From contig JAJEKV010000207.1 of assembly GCA_021234155.1 (NCBI GenBank), forward strand, positions 308,001-372,000: DNA of 64,000 nt, written 5' to 3'. A program made the translations under genes and the position numbers. This document shows positions 49,086-60,277 of this stretch, in pieces. A model generated the notes under the pieces. It was given only the letters and a program-made list of their open reading frames with translations. It did not search any database and was not told the DNA's origin. This stretch comes from Isoetes taiwanensis (lineage: Eukaryota > Streptophyta > Lycopodiopsida > Isoetales > Isoetaceae). Each line of letters opens with the position of its first letter. Within the stretch, counting starts at the first letter, position 1.

Positions 49086-50687
49086 TGTGACGTTCAAAGA
49101 CTGATATCTGGCCCCCGGGACATTATCTCGCATCGTCTAAATCACGCCGCATACCGCCCACTCCAACCGACGCGGTCGACGCAGCGTGTAGTGTGAGTAG
49201 CCCTAGGGGGCAACTTGCTAGGTATGTGCATTTCTTATTAATGTGCACATGCACATTTATTAAGGTGCACACATTTCCATGTGGGCACATTTAGGTGCAC
49301 ACATTTCCATGTAGGCACATTTGGCCACCTAGCCATTAAAGGCAAGTGGGCCCATTTCCATTATCCCACATGCCTAAAGGGATAATTGGAAACCCTAAGC
49401 CCCAACCCTTGCCTATTTAAGTAGGAGAACCCTAACTTGCCCATTTTCGTTCCTAGTTAGAGCCTGTTTTGGCTGCTCCAGAGTCAAAACCGCCTCCCGG
49501 ACTGCTGTGCGAGAGAATGGCACCATTAGTTTCCCTTGACTCGAAAGCGGTTCAAATGGGATGGTCGAACTCGGTCGGGAGGAGCAACTCATGGATCGGG
49601 GATGTAGTCGATTTAATGGTCTAAACCGTTTTCCAGTCATTGTATCGAGTGGGTTTAGCCTATTAAATCGCTTTAGCAGCCTATCTAGATCTCTAGATAC
49701 AGGACTCTAACTAAAGAACCTAACTCTATGATATAGATTAGATCTAGTTCTTTAGTTCTTCCGTGATGTATATGGATGATGTATCTCTGTGAACTCCGTG
49801 TATTGGGAAGGGGTAGAGACTTCAAGCTTGGTAGTAGATGCTCCTAGATTAGCCTCTCTAGCACACCATAGATTCGCCTCAGGTACAAGAACCACACCGG
49901 TTGTGGGTGAAGGGGCCGACCGGCTAAGAAGGAGGTTCGTGGTTCGGGACTCTTGAACGATCCCTCCGGGTGTGTAAGGCCTACCGGGGATCATTGTGAC
50001 TAGGCCCAATAGCTTACCACCGAAAGCGGGTAAGGTATGGGCTCGACACCCGTGAAGTGGGGTTCACTTTCCGGTGGGTTGGTCGAATCTAGGCGGTGGC
50101 CCTCTAGTCACCTTGAGTCAAAGATGTATATCTCCGGAGGGAGTGATCCCTACCGCCCCATCGGGCCCGGGAGATGAAACCCGTGAATAGCCCTTTTGGC
50201 TATGCATCCGGGCGGGCTCTGATCCAGTCCCAACACTTTTCAGCCTACTACGCAAAGTGTGCATGGGAGGGGCGGATGGAGTGGACAACCCTATGCCATG
50301 TTCTTATGCCATCCAAATCCATTGCCATGAATGAATGCCAATGAATGAACTCGGAGACCCAAGCCGTGATCATCCCTTTGAGTCCGAGCCTTGGGTAGGA
50401 TTCCCTATGTGATGTCTTTGATCTTTGTCTATGCAGATATGTGGAGGACCATCCTTCGTGATGGTCATATGATGTTGATGTATGTACTACTGACATGTAT
50501 GTTTACGCTTCCGCAGCTAGGTAGGCCCTGAGGGAGACAGGGTAAAGGACCCCTTCATTCTTCCCACTGGAACTCTTCAAGGTTGCAGTGATACGTGGAG
50601 GGCCCTATATTAGCATGGAGCTGGTATGGGGGATGAACTCCTGTTTGTATACGGTGAGTGCACCGTATATGAGTAGGGGACGTCACA
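49086..50687 (+). repeat. 3' LTR
   Basis: It matches the 5' LTR over its length. A 250-bp AT-rich block (49,196-49,455) is essentially identical, while CG-containing stretches differ by clustered 1-3 base indels. Confidence 0.88.
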
Positions 50688-50692
50688 CTATG

Positions 50693-51707
50693 TCTACTTG
50701 CATTCAGTAACTCATTCAAGACTTACATTGACTGCCGTAATTTTATGATAATGCTGAGTTTTTAAAATAGCAAATTGACACACAATTTACATCATAAATT
50801 CGCTGCACAAAATCTTACAAAAATGCAAAGCTGATCAAGACAGTCATTTTATAAAGGAAGAGTACAATATTAGTGATGCTAAAAGCAGCAGCCAGTTGTT
50901 CACTTTGAATGAATGTGAAAGACATAGTTATGGAGATTGCCACCGAAGATGATATCAATGCACATTGCTTCTCAGAGTTTTCCAATCATCCACAAACATA
51001 TTATCTTCAAGTTGCTTTAGATAAACCTTTGCAAGATAAGTTGCTTATTAGGTAGTACAACAGCTACATTATGAACATCTGCTCCTATTATAACTTCCAT
51101 TCTGATTGTCTACTCCTACTACAACTCCTGCATTCAACAGCACCTGCAGAATGTACATCCTAGAAATGAAGGAAAAGCAAGCTAAAAATGAAGATAAAGC
51201 TGTAGAAAAAAGTAAAACTGAACCAGACGATAAAACTAAAGCAGAGGTACTAGGTATACAGCTAAAAAGTGATGCATGGAACACAAGAATCCTAAAAACC
51301 CCATGTCTGGACCTCCAAAAACGTCAAATATCCTAAAAAAGTAATAGATAGCATCAAAACAAAGTAAAACACAAAACATAGAATAAGAAATGAAAGAATA
51401 CCTTTATAAGCGGACAAAAAGCTTGCCACAACTGTTATATCCTCCAAAAAATATAAGAAGATTGAAGTAAAACTTCAACATCTTGCTAAGAACGCATCTG
51501 CTATGAAGATTTTGCCAAGAAGGCCTCTATTATGAGGATTGAAGGTCAAAAAATGCCTACAGTAAAAGTCTAACAAGATTTAAGGCTAGAGGGACAATGC
51601 ATGAATGTTTCTAGAAAAATCCACACTACATTGTTTGGTTGGGCCCTGCCCCCAACCACTTTACATTGCGTCTGTGGGTTTTGACACCCAATAGTTCAGA
51701 GTGCGAT
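50693..51707. other. No gene recognised
   Basis: Sequence between the LTR element and the SINE. Short frames only. Confidence 0.4.
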
Positions 51708-51778
51708 TCTGGGCAGTCTCGAACTCGAGACCTATAGTTGCTAGACCTAGTGTGTTACCACTAGACTAAACGCCCAGA
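51620..51778 (-). mobile_element. tRNA-derived SINE
   Basis: On the minus strand the head (51,778-51,708) reads TCTGGGC...GCCCAGA, a 7-bp acceptor-like pairing. It has a Pol III A box TAGTCTAGTGG (51,768-51,758) and B box GAGTTCGAGAC (51,726-51,716), spaced as in a tRNA. A non-tRNA body follows (ATCGCACTCTGAACTATTGG, GTTGGGGGCAGGGCCCAACC). Such heads define plant tRNA SINEs. The tail and target duplication were not pinned down, so the lower end is approximate. Confidence 0.6.
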
Positions 51779-51821
51779 CGCAAGAAGATTGCTCCAAGAA
51801 AGCAGGCACAAAACCAAGAAA

Positions 51822-52281
51822 AAAAGAGCTATAGAGGTGCTTGGCCATAAGAAATCCAAGTGTAGACTCAAGATGGGACGTCATCGCCGGATCTTGAGCT
51901 CTGGTACCCACCAGTTCCAGCATTTGGTTGGGTATAAGGATCATAAGAAGCCCCTGTTCCAGCATTTGGCTACTTATACTCACTGTAAGGATCATACGCG
52001 CCACCACCTCCCATGGCTCTTCCCTTTTCCAACTGCTTCTATCTTTCCCTTTCTTTAACCTCAGGCAGACTACGAAGAACCTCTTCCAGTTTTGAGAATG
52101 AAGCCCTTACAACAGCAAAATTCCTTGCAACATCCATAGGCAAAATACAAGAAGCAAATGCATGTTCTTTGTGAAAGAATGAAGATTTACCAATGTGGAC
52201 GAAGGAAACTCGAGCTCCTGAAGCGGCCGTGCCGGTTAGCCAGTTTCTACACCGGCCACCCAGCACGCTGGCGACCGCCAA
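51822..52281 (-). pseudogene. Broken gene, Gly/Tyr-rich tail, family not recognised
   Basis: The minus strand reads MDVARNFAVVRASFSKLEEV then LRSLPEVKERER, stop TAG, then KQLEKGRAMGGGGAYDPYSE YK, stop TAG, then PNAGTGASYDPYTQPNAGTG and GYQSSRSGDD. The frame is the same throughout, and both stops are TAG where CAG (Gln) fits. Upstream in frame is MAVASVLGGRCRNWL with a possible intron (FVHIG|gtaaat). A helical region with a G/Y/P-rich tail is clear; the parent protein is not. It lies 350 bp from the Kelch gene on the opposite strand. Confidence 0.45.
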
Positions 52282-52635
52282 TTTACAAGCAACAGCAGGT
52301 TTAGAGCAGTTTTTAGCATATTCTAGGTTTATTCCAGTATATGCTTAAGATATACCGGAAACCTACATGAGCGAGGGTTTGCCCCCCTAGGGGCAACCCA
52401 AAAATTTGACCTCTAAATAATAATAAGCTGCTCAAATATGGCAAAACATATGGTCTTGCATACAATACGCGCCAAGAATCGTAGTCCCAACCATTGTGAG
52501 AAGGCCCCCAATACAACATTGGAGGTTTATGATGTGCTTTTGCTAGTTACAAAATTTCCAATTTTAATAATGCTGATTGCTTAAGGCAGGGTTGTGGTCA
52601 AGAGATGCTTGCTGGAGCTCCCTCTTCCATGCATC

Positions 52636-55324
52636 ATGTTCAAATCTGCGAATTACCACCACCATTTGCATCAATCACGCCGCTCCTGCCTCCGTTATGT
52701 GATCTTGCTCATCTTTATCCTTTTGTTTGCTGCAGCATTGTTCACCAATGTTAGCTGGGCTTCACTTTATTATAATTTGAGGGTACAAGCACAGCAATCT
52801 ACGGCTCCATCTCCTCGTCTCGTTTTTTCTTCAAATCAGAGCTTTGTTGGTGGTTCCTCTCTCCTTGATCTGGAGCGGCAACTTCAGGTGGGCAATTTCT
52901 AGTGTTAAATGCTGCAACGTATTGGGTTTTCTTTGTCTGTATGTGGAGGAATGTGCATTTTCTAAACCGCATGGACAGGGTGAAAGACTAAAACATTACC
53001 ACTTTCTTTGCTTAGAGATGTTTTCTTAATCTCAGTTCTTCTTGGATTTGAGGATCTAGAGATATGGGGCACGCCTTCTTTACTTGTTCTTGGGCTTGAA
53101 ATTCCAGTGTTTGTCATATCCACATTTACGCCACAGCTTATGAGCATTAGACATCCAAGAAATGCCACATAGACTATATACTACACTATTGATGCCTGCT
53201 AATACGGCCAGGGTTGTACTTATGGGTGAAGTATTCCCTCTAACACACCTTCCTACAATCAATTTGCCAAATGAACCTCTCAGAACCATCAATTGGAAGT
53301 CTTTAGTCTTGCAAATTAAGTCGGTACCTGTTACCACATGAACCCCTTATCTAAATACTTCAATCTGCCAATAAGTTGCTATCTGGTGGCCTACTTTCTG
53401 GAGATTCTATATGGACATTCCTGCAGAATCATTTTTGACTGTAAGTCTATTTAACAACTCATTTATATGGGGCAGTTGGAAGGTTGTAATGAGGGATAGG
53501 AGATTCCTGTTCTAGAACAGAAGACTTCCCTGTTGGACCTTTGGACTTAATCTGGCAATCAAGTTGGCATTTGTTAGCAAATAAACTGCTTTTACCTCCA
53601 TGAATCACCATTCAAATGCTTCAATCTGTTATATGTGGAGATTCTCTGTTATACCCCAGCCTTATTTTTTTTATAAGTCTTTCTAACAATTCATTTATAT
53701 GAATGGCAGTTTGAAGGTTTTGATGAGAAAGAAGAGATTCCTGCCCTAAAATGGGAAAAAGTGGAAGAATGCCCTGTGGGACGTTTGGATGGTGCAGCTG
53801 TACAAGTTCGCAATTTACTCTATGTTTTTCAAGGATATGCTACTATTGATGAGGTATTATTTTATGCGACTACAAAGCATGGGATGCAGTTTTAGATTAA
53901 CAGTTTGGTATTTGACAGGTACATTCACGGGTAGATGTCCTGGACTTAAGTAATGGGTCTTGGGTAGATCGCTTTGATACGCCGAAAGAAATGGCTCATT
54001 CACATTTGGGGATGGTCACTGATGGGCATTATGTGTACATAGTCACAGGACAATATGGGCCACAATGTCGAGGTCCAAATAATCTGAACTTTGTTCTGGA
54101 TACAAAAACTCGGAAGTGGACTAGGCTTCCAGATCTTCCTTTACCCAGGTTAGCCTTTTTTTGAAAAGGTATCCGTAGTCATCTTGCTATTTTGCATACA
54201 CAATAACACAGCTTCCTGCTCTGTGCCTTGTTAATTAAAGAATACACGATCTTATAGTTCATATTGAAGGCAATAGAGTCCATTCTTCAATCTTATATAA
54301 TATCTAGAAGCATGATTAGGAATTTAGTTCTTTGTCCCTCCAATGGCAAATACTTGTTTCTTGCAGTTTATAATTGGATAAGTTTGAAATAATATGGTCA
54401 TTTCAGAGTTTCTTTTTCTGTGTAGATATGCTCCTGCTACACAATTATGGGGGGACGATTGCATGTAATGGGTGGAAGCAAAGAGGATCGCTGGGAGCCA
54501 GCTCTAGAGCATTGGAGCCTTGCTGTCAAGGACGGTGTAGCATTAGATACAGAATGGCGGCCTGGGATACCAATACCAAGAGGTGGCCCTCACAGGCAAG
54601 TTGGCAGCATACTTCTGTCCCTAGACTTTATTAATCATATACTGACAACTTATTGTTCCTGTCAATACAGAGCATGTGTTGTGTTAGATGATCGATTGTA
54701 TACCTTTGGTGGACAAGAGGGAGACTTCAAAGCAAAACCTGGTTCACCTATTTTTAAGTGCTCACGGCAAAAGGAGGAAAACATTGTTATTTGCACCCTG
54801 TGTTTTCCACAAACGTTAAACGATCATGTCTCACATGCATAACTTGGTTGTTTGGAAAACAGGTTGTATATAGTGATGTGTACATGCTTGAAGGGAATGC
54901 AAAGGAGTGGAAAATTCTGCCATCAATGCCCAAGCCAGACTCACACATTGAGTTTGCGTGGGTGATTGTGAACAAATCAATAATTACAGTGGGTGGCACT
55001 ACAGAAAAGAATCCTGTTACAAAACGAATGGTCCTCATAGGAGATGTCTTTGAGTTCAACACACAATCTCTGGTATGTCCATCAAAGTACATTTTTCTGC
55101 AGTGAAAATTAATCTGACCTCCGCTTGTTGGAAATCACCTCATCCAGAAATGGAGGACCCTTGGGCAGCTGCCCTTTAGAGTGAAGACCACTTTGGTGGG
55201 ACTGTGGGATGGTTGGTTGTACTTCACTGCTGGGCAAAGAGACAAGGGAGTAGATGATCCTTCTCCCAAGAAAATAATCCGTGAAGCATGGAGGACCAAA
55301 CTAAATTTAAAACTTATTGGCTAG
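52636..55324 (+). CDS. Kelch-repeat membrane protein, At3g27220-like
   Basis: Seven exons: 52,636-52,887, 53,710-53,853, 53,919-54,148, 54,426-54,595, 54,671-54,785, 54,863-55,072 and 55,148-55,324. About 432 residues, the family's usual length. The N-terminus has a signal anchor (YVILLIFILLFAAALFT), then an Asn/Ser-rich stem and Kelch blades: GRLDGAAVQVRNLLYVFQGY, KEMAHSHLGMVTDGHYVYIV, GRLHVMGGSKEDRW, GGPHRACVVLDDRLYTFGGQ, PKPDSHIEFAW and VKTTLVGLWDGWLYFTAGQR. It matches Arabidopsis At3g27220 closely, a Golgi/secretory type II protein of unclear role. The start ATG is chosen because it gives that topology. Intron 4 is GC-AG. Exon 4 has six Gs (54,449-54,454) where seven are needed, shifting the frame. 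Intron 5's expected donor after GAG (54,776) reads GAAAAC; a GT nine bases on keeps frame. Either the gene is dying or two single bases are missing from the assembly. Confidence 0.9.
53476..53580 (+). pseudogene. Dead duplicate of Kelch exon 2 in intron 1
   Basis: This block follows TTTATATGGGGCAG and reads TTGGAAGGTTGTAATGAGGG, GAGATTCCTGTTCTA and TTCCCTGTTGGACCTTTGGA. That parallels exon 2 (TTTGAAGGTTTTGATGAGAA, GAGATTCCTGCCCTA, TGCCCTGTGGGACGTTTGGA). The intron sequence before both copies also matches (AACA.CTCATTTATATG, CTTCAATCTG, GGAGATTCT), so about 235 bp was tandemly duplicated. Stops and a missing donor disable the copy. Confidence 0.72.
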
Positions 55325-56196
55325 ACCAGTTCAAATTGACATTGTAATTATGCCAAAATTCTGAAATGATTCTTTGTGCCCCAAGGATGAGACAAATATA
55401 TAAAAATGACTACTGGGAGGGGTGATATGCAGATGTTCTTTTTATTATTCAATAACATTAGTTTGATTCATTTTTTAGAGAATCATCGTCTCTTCTCAGC
55501 ATGCATGCTATTATCAAAATGGATGGAAACGAGCTCAGGAAATTGGGCAAGATATTAAAAATAATGCATAATGATCTGGCGTGTTTATATGACACAAGGT
55601 GCAATGTATATTTCGCATATTTTTGAATCCAAATATGTAATGTAGTGTGTATATATGGGAAAGTCTATAAACATTCCTCTTGTGTAAGAGAGAGTCCTAT
55701 TTTTTTAGTTATCATTATGGAGGAGTACTGATAATTAGTTATCGAACATGGAGGAGTGTATCAATGTATGGGACTATTCCACCCATATAAGTCTATATGG
55801 TGGTTGCGATAACCTTACCTTGTCGAGCTTCCCTCATTAGCATTACACAATTTTAAGCTAGTTTGGTGCTTATAAACTTGAAACAATTCGTTTCGTATTT
55901 CGGTAGGGTATTCTCACGATGGTTAGAACTATTTTTGTATTGTATTGCATTCAAAATCGTATGTTTGGGGCAGTTTGAGCTGTTTTTAAAGGTCATATTT
56001 CTATTTTAGGGTGTTTTTTACGGTTCCGTTTTTGGTACCCAAAAGGAAACGGATTCGTGCACATTCCGGGAAGTACAGGAGCACGGACACGATGCCATGG
56101 GTCTCTTCTCAATCATCCCCAGTTAAGCAGCTTCAAGATCGTCGCATGGTTTTTAAAACAAATTTGGAGTTCAAGGTTTCTGGTTAAAGCAGGCAG
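55325..56196. other. Kelch gene 3' flank; no other gene
   Basis: Probably 3' UTR and spacer. There is no further coding signature. Confidence 0.45.
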
Positions 56197-56405
56197 ATTC
56201 AAACCTATTCAAGTCGGATCCAAGCCGGATTCAAGGGCACTCAGGTCGGATTCAAGACTGTGTGAATGCTTTAGTCGATTGATGGACCTATTCTTGTATT
56301 CAAACCTATTCAGGTCGGATTCAAGCCAGATTCACGGGTATTTAGGTCGGATTCAAAGCTATGTAGATGATTCTGCCGATTCATGGAACCTATTCTTGCT
56401 TGTTT
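56197..56405 (+). repeat. 101-bp tandem repeat, two copies
   Basis: Each unit reads ATTCAAACCTATTCA.GTCGGA, CAAGCC.GATTCA, AGGTCGGATTCAA and ends GG.ACCTATTCTTG. Starts are at 56,197 and 56,298. A 161-codon frame spans it but is repeat-driven. No gene is seen from 56,406 to 57,140. Confidence 0.75.
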
Positions 56406-57140
56406 TGCCTTTGTCGCTTTGTTTTAGGGCCAGATTCCACTGCCGTAAGCGGCAGTTACCTACGTGGCTTCAAGTGCCATGGAATTTAACTATCATGGCC
56501 GATATTGTGATTCCACTGCAAGTCCACGTAGACAAAGTTTGACTCAAATCTCTGAAAATCGAATTGAACGGGCCTCTGCGACCTCTACTACGAACTTTAC
56601 CATCGGATCTTTGTCGATCTAAATCAGAAACTAGTAAGAGTAGCCTATTTCCAGAGGTGATAGTAGCCTATTTCTAGAGGTGTGAAGATCACCAGACTAT
56701 AATTCTTTTTCTTCAAATCCCAAGCTTTGTGGTGATACAGTTACAGCCCCAATTTGCAAGAAGATATTGATATTGATATGTAAACTAAAATATTGAATAC
56801 TTTGCAAGTAGACAACTATTTGGTTTTCTTGCAAGAGCACACCTAGTTATTCTTCCAATTATAGCTTTCTGCACAAGAATTCTGTCATAATTTATAACAG
56901 ACTATGATTTTGAAACAAAAAAACATGAGTCTTTGACAAATTAAACAGTTGAACAGAACAGTGCATTGGAATGGCACAGGAGGAGCACATCCCTGGTATA
57001 ATATGAACCAAGAATATGCAGAACATCCAACATTATCTAAAACTTCATCACAGAAAACATATCCTACAAAAACACAATGTTATTAGAAATAAATACAAAA
57101 AACATAAAGAGAGTGTATAGTTGCATAAACTGCATTACGT

Positions 57141-57574
57141 TCATTCTTCCTCGGTCTCGGTATCACTTTCACCAAATTGCTCACGAACCAACTCTATAGA
57201 TTGCTTCTTATACAATGCTGCTGCCAATGCATTGCGACGTGTCGAATTTGCTGCAGAAATTACAGCAGTTGTCTTAGGAGCTTTTTGAATCAATTCAGCA
57301 ACTGCTTCATTGTCATCTTCAAGCGCTCTTGCAAGGACTTCCATGGGGTTTAAATTTAGTCCATTAACTCTATGTAGACCATATGAAGCTGCTCTTGTCA
57401 CCTCAGTCTCCGGAATATTCAAGCGCTTGATTCTACTCGCATACTGTTTGGTCATCCTTTCAGATTCTATTGCTTTATGGAGTTCTGATTTTGCCTCCTC
57501 AACCCATGAACTATCGAACTTCTCACCATGCTTGATGCATAAGTTATGCAAAACAAGACAAGTGGCAACAATCT
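57141..57574 (-). pseudogene. Harbinger transposase, C-terminal exon only
   Basis: After a CGCAG acceptor the frame reads IVATCLVLHNLCIKHGEKFD, the conserved C-terminal LHN.C.. patch of HARBI1-like nucleases. A helical, acidic tail follows, ending GESDTETEEE and stop. The catalytic DDE part should lie upstream (57.6-58.3 kb, minus strand), but no motif is found there, so it appears deleted. It shares strand and order with the trihelix ORF above it. It is a different lineage from the 34-kb copy. Confidence 0.6.
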
Positions 57575-58375
57575 CTGCGTAAGTCGTTACAGTCCATCAC
57601 AATGACAGTAGGAGAAAGGCAGCAGAATGACAGGTCCAAAATTAGTACAAAAAGTAGAGTGAGAGACAAATAGTAGAAGTCTGGCAGCAAAAACTATGCA
57701 AACAAACTGCACAAAATAAATATGCCCAACTTGGAATGCAAGTCGTTTGCTGTTCCTATTTAAAAGTTTGCCACTTGGAAGTTTTTCTCACACCATGTTA
57801 ATGAGAAAAGGAGAATTTTGGCAACTTCGTTCGTTAGCAGCAACTTCTAAAAGTTATTCTGATCCCATTGACTTGGGACCCTGCTCTGCTGCTGCTACTG
57901 CATGGGCAGAGGCAAGAGCTCAAGCAAGAAGGCACAGGCCAGTCTTTTCCACAACCATTGCTTCCTACCTGCAACGGCCTTGGTAAATAAGACTGATTTC
58001 TGCATATGACCCAAGGATGCCAAATCTGATCCCAAAACAGAGAAATACTTCTTCAAATTTAATGTCAACTTAAGGTTGATACTATGCAACTTCGGATTCC
58101 CAACTTCTGTGGAATCTGCTAACTTAGATCTTAACTAGGATTCTTCCACCTAGCCAGGCACACATTTTCTGTTTGTGATGAATCTAGCAGGAATTGACAG
58201 CAAAATTACAACCATGATCATGATGAGCACGAGAATTTTGGGTCATAAGACAAAAACTCGATATTGAAATCAAGATTAAATCATGACAATCCATAAACTA
58301 AGAACTTCAAAAACTGTTTAATAAAGAAATAGATGTTCAGAAAATTGTTAACTTAGTGTTCAAATCATGGACGAC
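57575..58375. other. Gap where the transposase core would be
   Basis: About 800 bp between the trihelix ORF and the transposase tail on the minus strand. No DDE motif or helix-turn-helix is visible; likely intron plus deletion scar. Confidence 0.4.
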
Positions 58376-59452
58376 TTAAATCTTCTTCACTAGTTCTGCA
58401 ATAGATGCCTGCAAGTTGTTTATGGCTTCAACTCTTTTTCCTTCCCAAATTGCCATTTGTTGAAGGAGTTCCTGCCTCCCTTTTTCCATTACCTGCACCA
58501 GTGCATTTTTTTTGTCTCCAGCACTTTTCTTGTTGTTCACATTTGGCTTTCAACCTGCTGGTCATCTGCATCAACAATCGTCTCAGAGATAGCTGCACCA
58601 TGTACTGCTTTGCAAACATTTGCTCTACTTCCCATGTACTCATCGATTAACATATACCATTGAGATCCATCAGCCCTATCATTGCCTGAGACATTATTGT
58701 GTGCTTTTACTTCCTTGTACTCATTATATAAAGCTTTCCACTTCTTTCTGCATGCTTCATGGTCCTTATCAAAGTCCGGGCACGCCGATATAAGCTTTGT
58801 CCAAACAGAAACCCAGAGATTCACACCTTGCTTGGGTGGTTTTGAGAATTCATCGTGCATTTCGCCTCGAATATGGATCAAGGAAACGGTCCACTTATCT
58901 TCCCATCTTGCATACTTCCCAGCCAACATCTACCTTGTCCTTTTCTCCCTTTATTGGCCTCTTAGTGACTGCAATGTCTACTTTATCCTTGTCTCCTTTT
59001 GAAGTTCTTTTGCCACGAGGTAGCTTTTCAGCATTTGCTAATGGACGTTGTCTCTTGGGCTGAGGTTTAGTCTCTATTGGCACTTGCGCAGTCAAATCTA
59101 TTAGAGATGCAGGCGCAGAAGAAGAGTATGCAGGTGGTGTAGAAGAGTATGGCGCATGGTTTACAAAATGTGGGAATGGCATGGTGTTAGTGCCATGAAT
59201 CTGATAGAAAGGTAAATTGGTGGTCGAAAATGGGAATGCTGGCGGTTGTGGAAGTGCAGAACGTCGGCATGGTATTTTTTGTGGATATGGCGGGTTGTTT
59301 TGAGCGTGCAGCTCATTGTCTTGCTGGACATCAATTTCTTGTGTGCAATGCACAATCTCAGGTTGTGAATCCATCTGCATCAAATAAGAACGTAGATGTA
59401 TATAATCTGAAAGATTATGTACAGAGTAATGCAGTTTCAAAGAAGCTATCAA
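58376..59452 (-). pseudogene. Trihelix (Myb/SANT-like) accessory ORF of a Harbinger element
   Basis: The reading order on the minus strand is a proline-rich N-terminus (ALPQPPAFPFSTTNLPF), then KPQPKRQRPLANAEKLPRGK, a frameshift near 58,930, and then the DNA-binding trihelix: YARWEDKWTVSLIHIRGEMH, NLWVSVWTKLISACPDFDKD, CRKKWKALYNEYKEVK and GSQWYMLIDEYMG. A second shift at about 58,540 leads to a coiled-coil tail (VMEKGRQELLQQMAIWEGKR) and TAA at 58,376. Harbinger transposons need such a partner to bring the transposase to DNA and into the nucleus. Two shifts make it non-functional as read. Confidence 0.68.
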
Positions 59453-60277
59453 ATGAACTCAAGAATTTAAAGTCTGGATTCAAAGAATTAAAAGGTTGAA
59501 GTTTTACATGAAAAAAAGGAGAAGGAGCCTTCTTCTCTAAGGAATTTCAGAGAGAGCAATTTATTTGCAGAATAGCCATAATATGTGAGAAGCAGCTGCA
59601 ATCATGAAACGGAAAGCAAGTAATGGATTTGTAATCCGGATTCAGAAGCTTGGTCTTAAAAGGAATTGTTTATTAAAAACTGAAATTTAATGAAGCTTGG
59701 GCAACAGATTATGAATGGTTTATTAAAAACTGAAATTCAATGAAGCTTTAACGAAACTTGACATTAAAATCAACAAATAGAACAGCATGGGAAAGGTACC
59801 TGGAGTATGTCGACAAATGAACTGCCTTGAAGAAGATTCTGTTAAAATGACAGTGGACACAAGAACAGCTGACAGGAGCTGGCGCCAAAAGAATTGTTAT
59901 TTTGTGCTTCGCGCCAAGATCCTCTTCGACGTGTCGACAAAATAGTAATCGGCAATTACATTGCCAAGCCACATCCCCTGATAGTTAGCGGGCAAGCCGG
60001 AATGCACACGTCGGCAAGGGAAGAAGAATTGCCGGCCTCCAATCGAATCATGTGCTGAGGCAATTTTAATGACGTGTAAGCTTATTATTTGAAAACCCCT
60101 AACTGCCACCTCCTAAATTCCATAAGTGGAATCTGGGCCTTAGGTTTATTTAACACAGCTTGTTTGAAGGCATGGCACAGATATCTTCGCAGGTATCTAG
60201 ATTGAGATGTTTTGGACGATGGTTTTTTCTACGCCGGATTTGAGTTGAACTTCAATGGAAACCTTCTCATTTTCCGT
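59453..60277. other. No gene recognised
   Basis: Small duplication at 59,655-59,690 and 59,717-59,750 (GGTTTATTAAAAACTGAAAT...AATGAAGCTT). No inverted repeat end for the Harbinger remnant was found. Confidence 0.45.

Larger units (their letters stand above)
40498..50692 (+). mobile_element. Non-autonomous LTR retrotransposon (LARD-like), complete
   Basis: Two near-identical LTRs of about 1.6 kb flank a 7-kb interior. The 5-bp target site duplication is CTATG (40,498-40,502 and 50,688-50,692), provided the left LTR lost its first TG. A primer site for initiator tRNA-Met follows the left LTR and a purine tract precedes the right one. The interior has no long ORF and no gag zinc knuckle, protease, reverse transcriptase, RNase H or integrase motif that I can find in any frame, only purine-rich non-coding sequence. 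The PBS and the TGGGGAGAATGTGACG junction resemble Ty3/gypsy chromovirus types, so it probably relied on such an element's proteins. Confidence 0.85.

Noticed and set aside
52200-52260. Cloning-linker contamination (CGGCCGCTTCAGGAGCTCGAG-like text)
   Set aside because: Restriction-like words occur but no known linker is matched, and the bases are in frame with the neighbouring broken gene.
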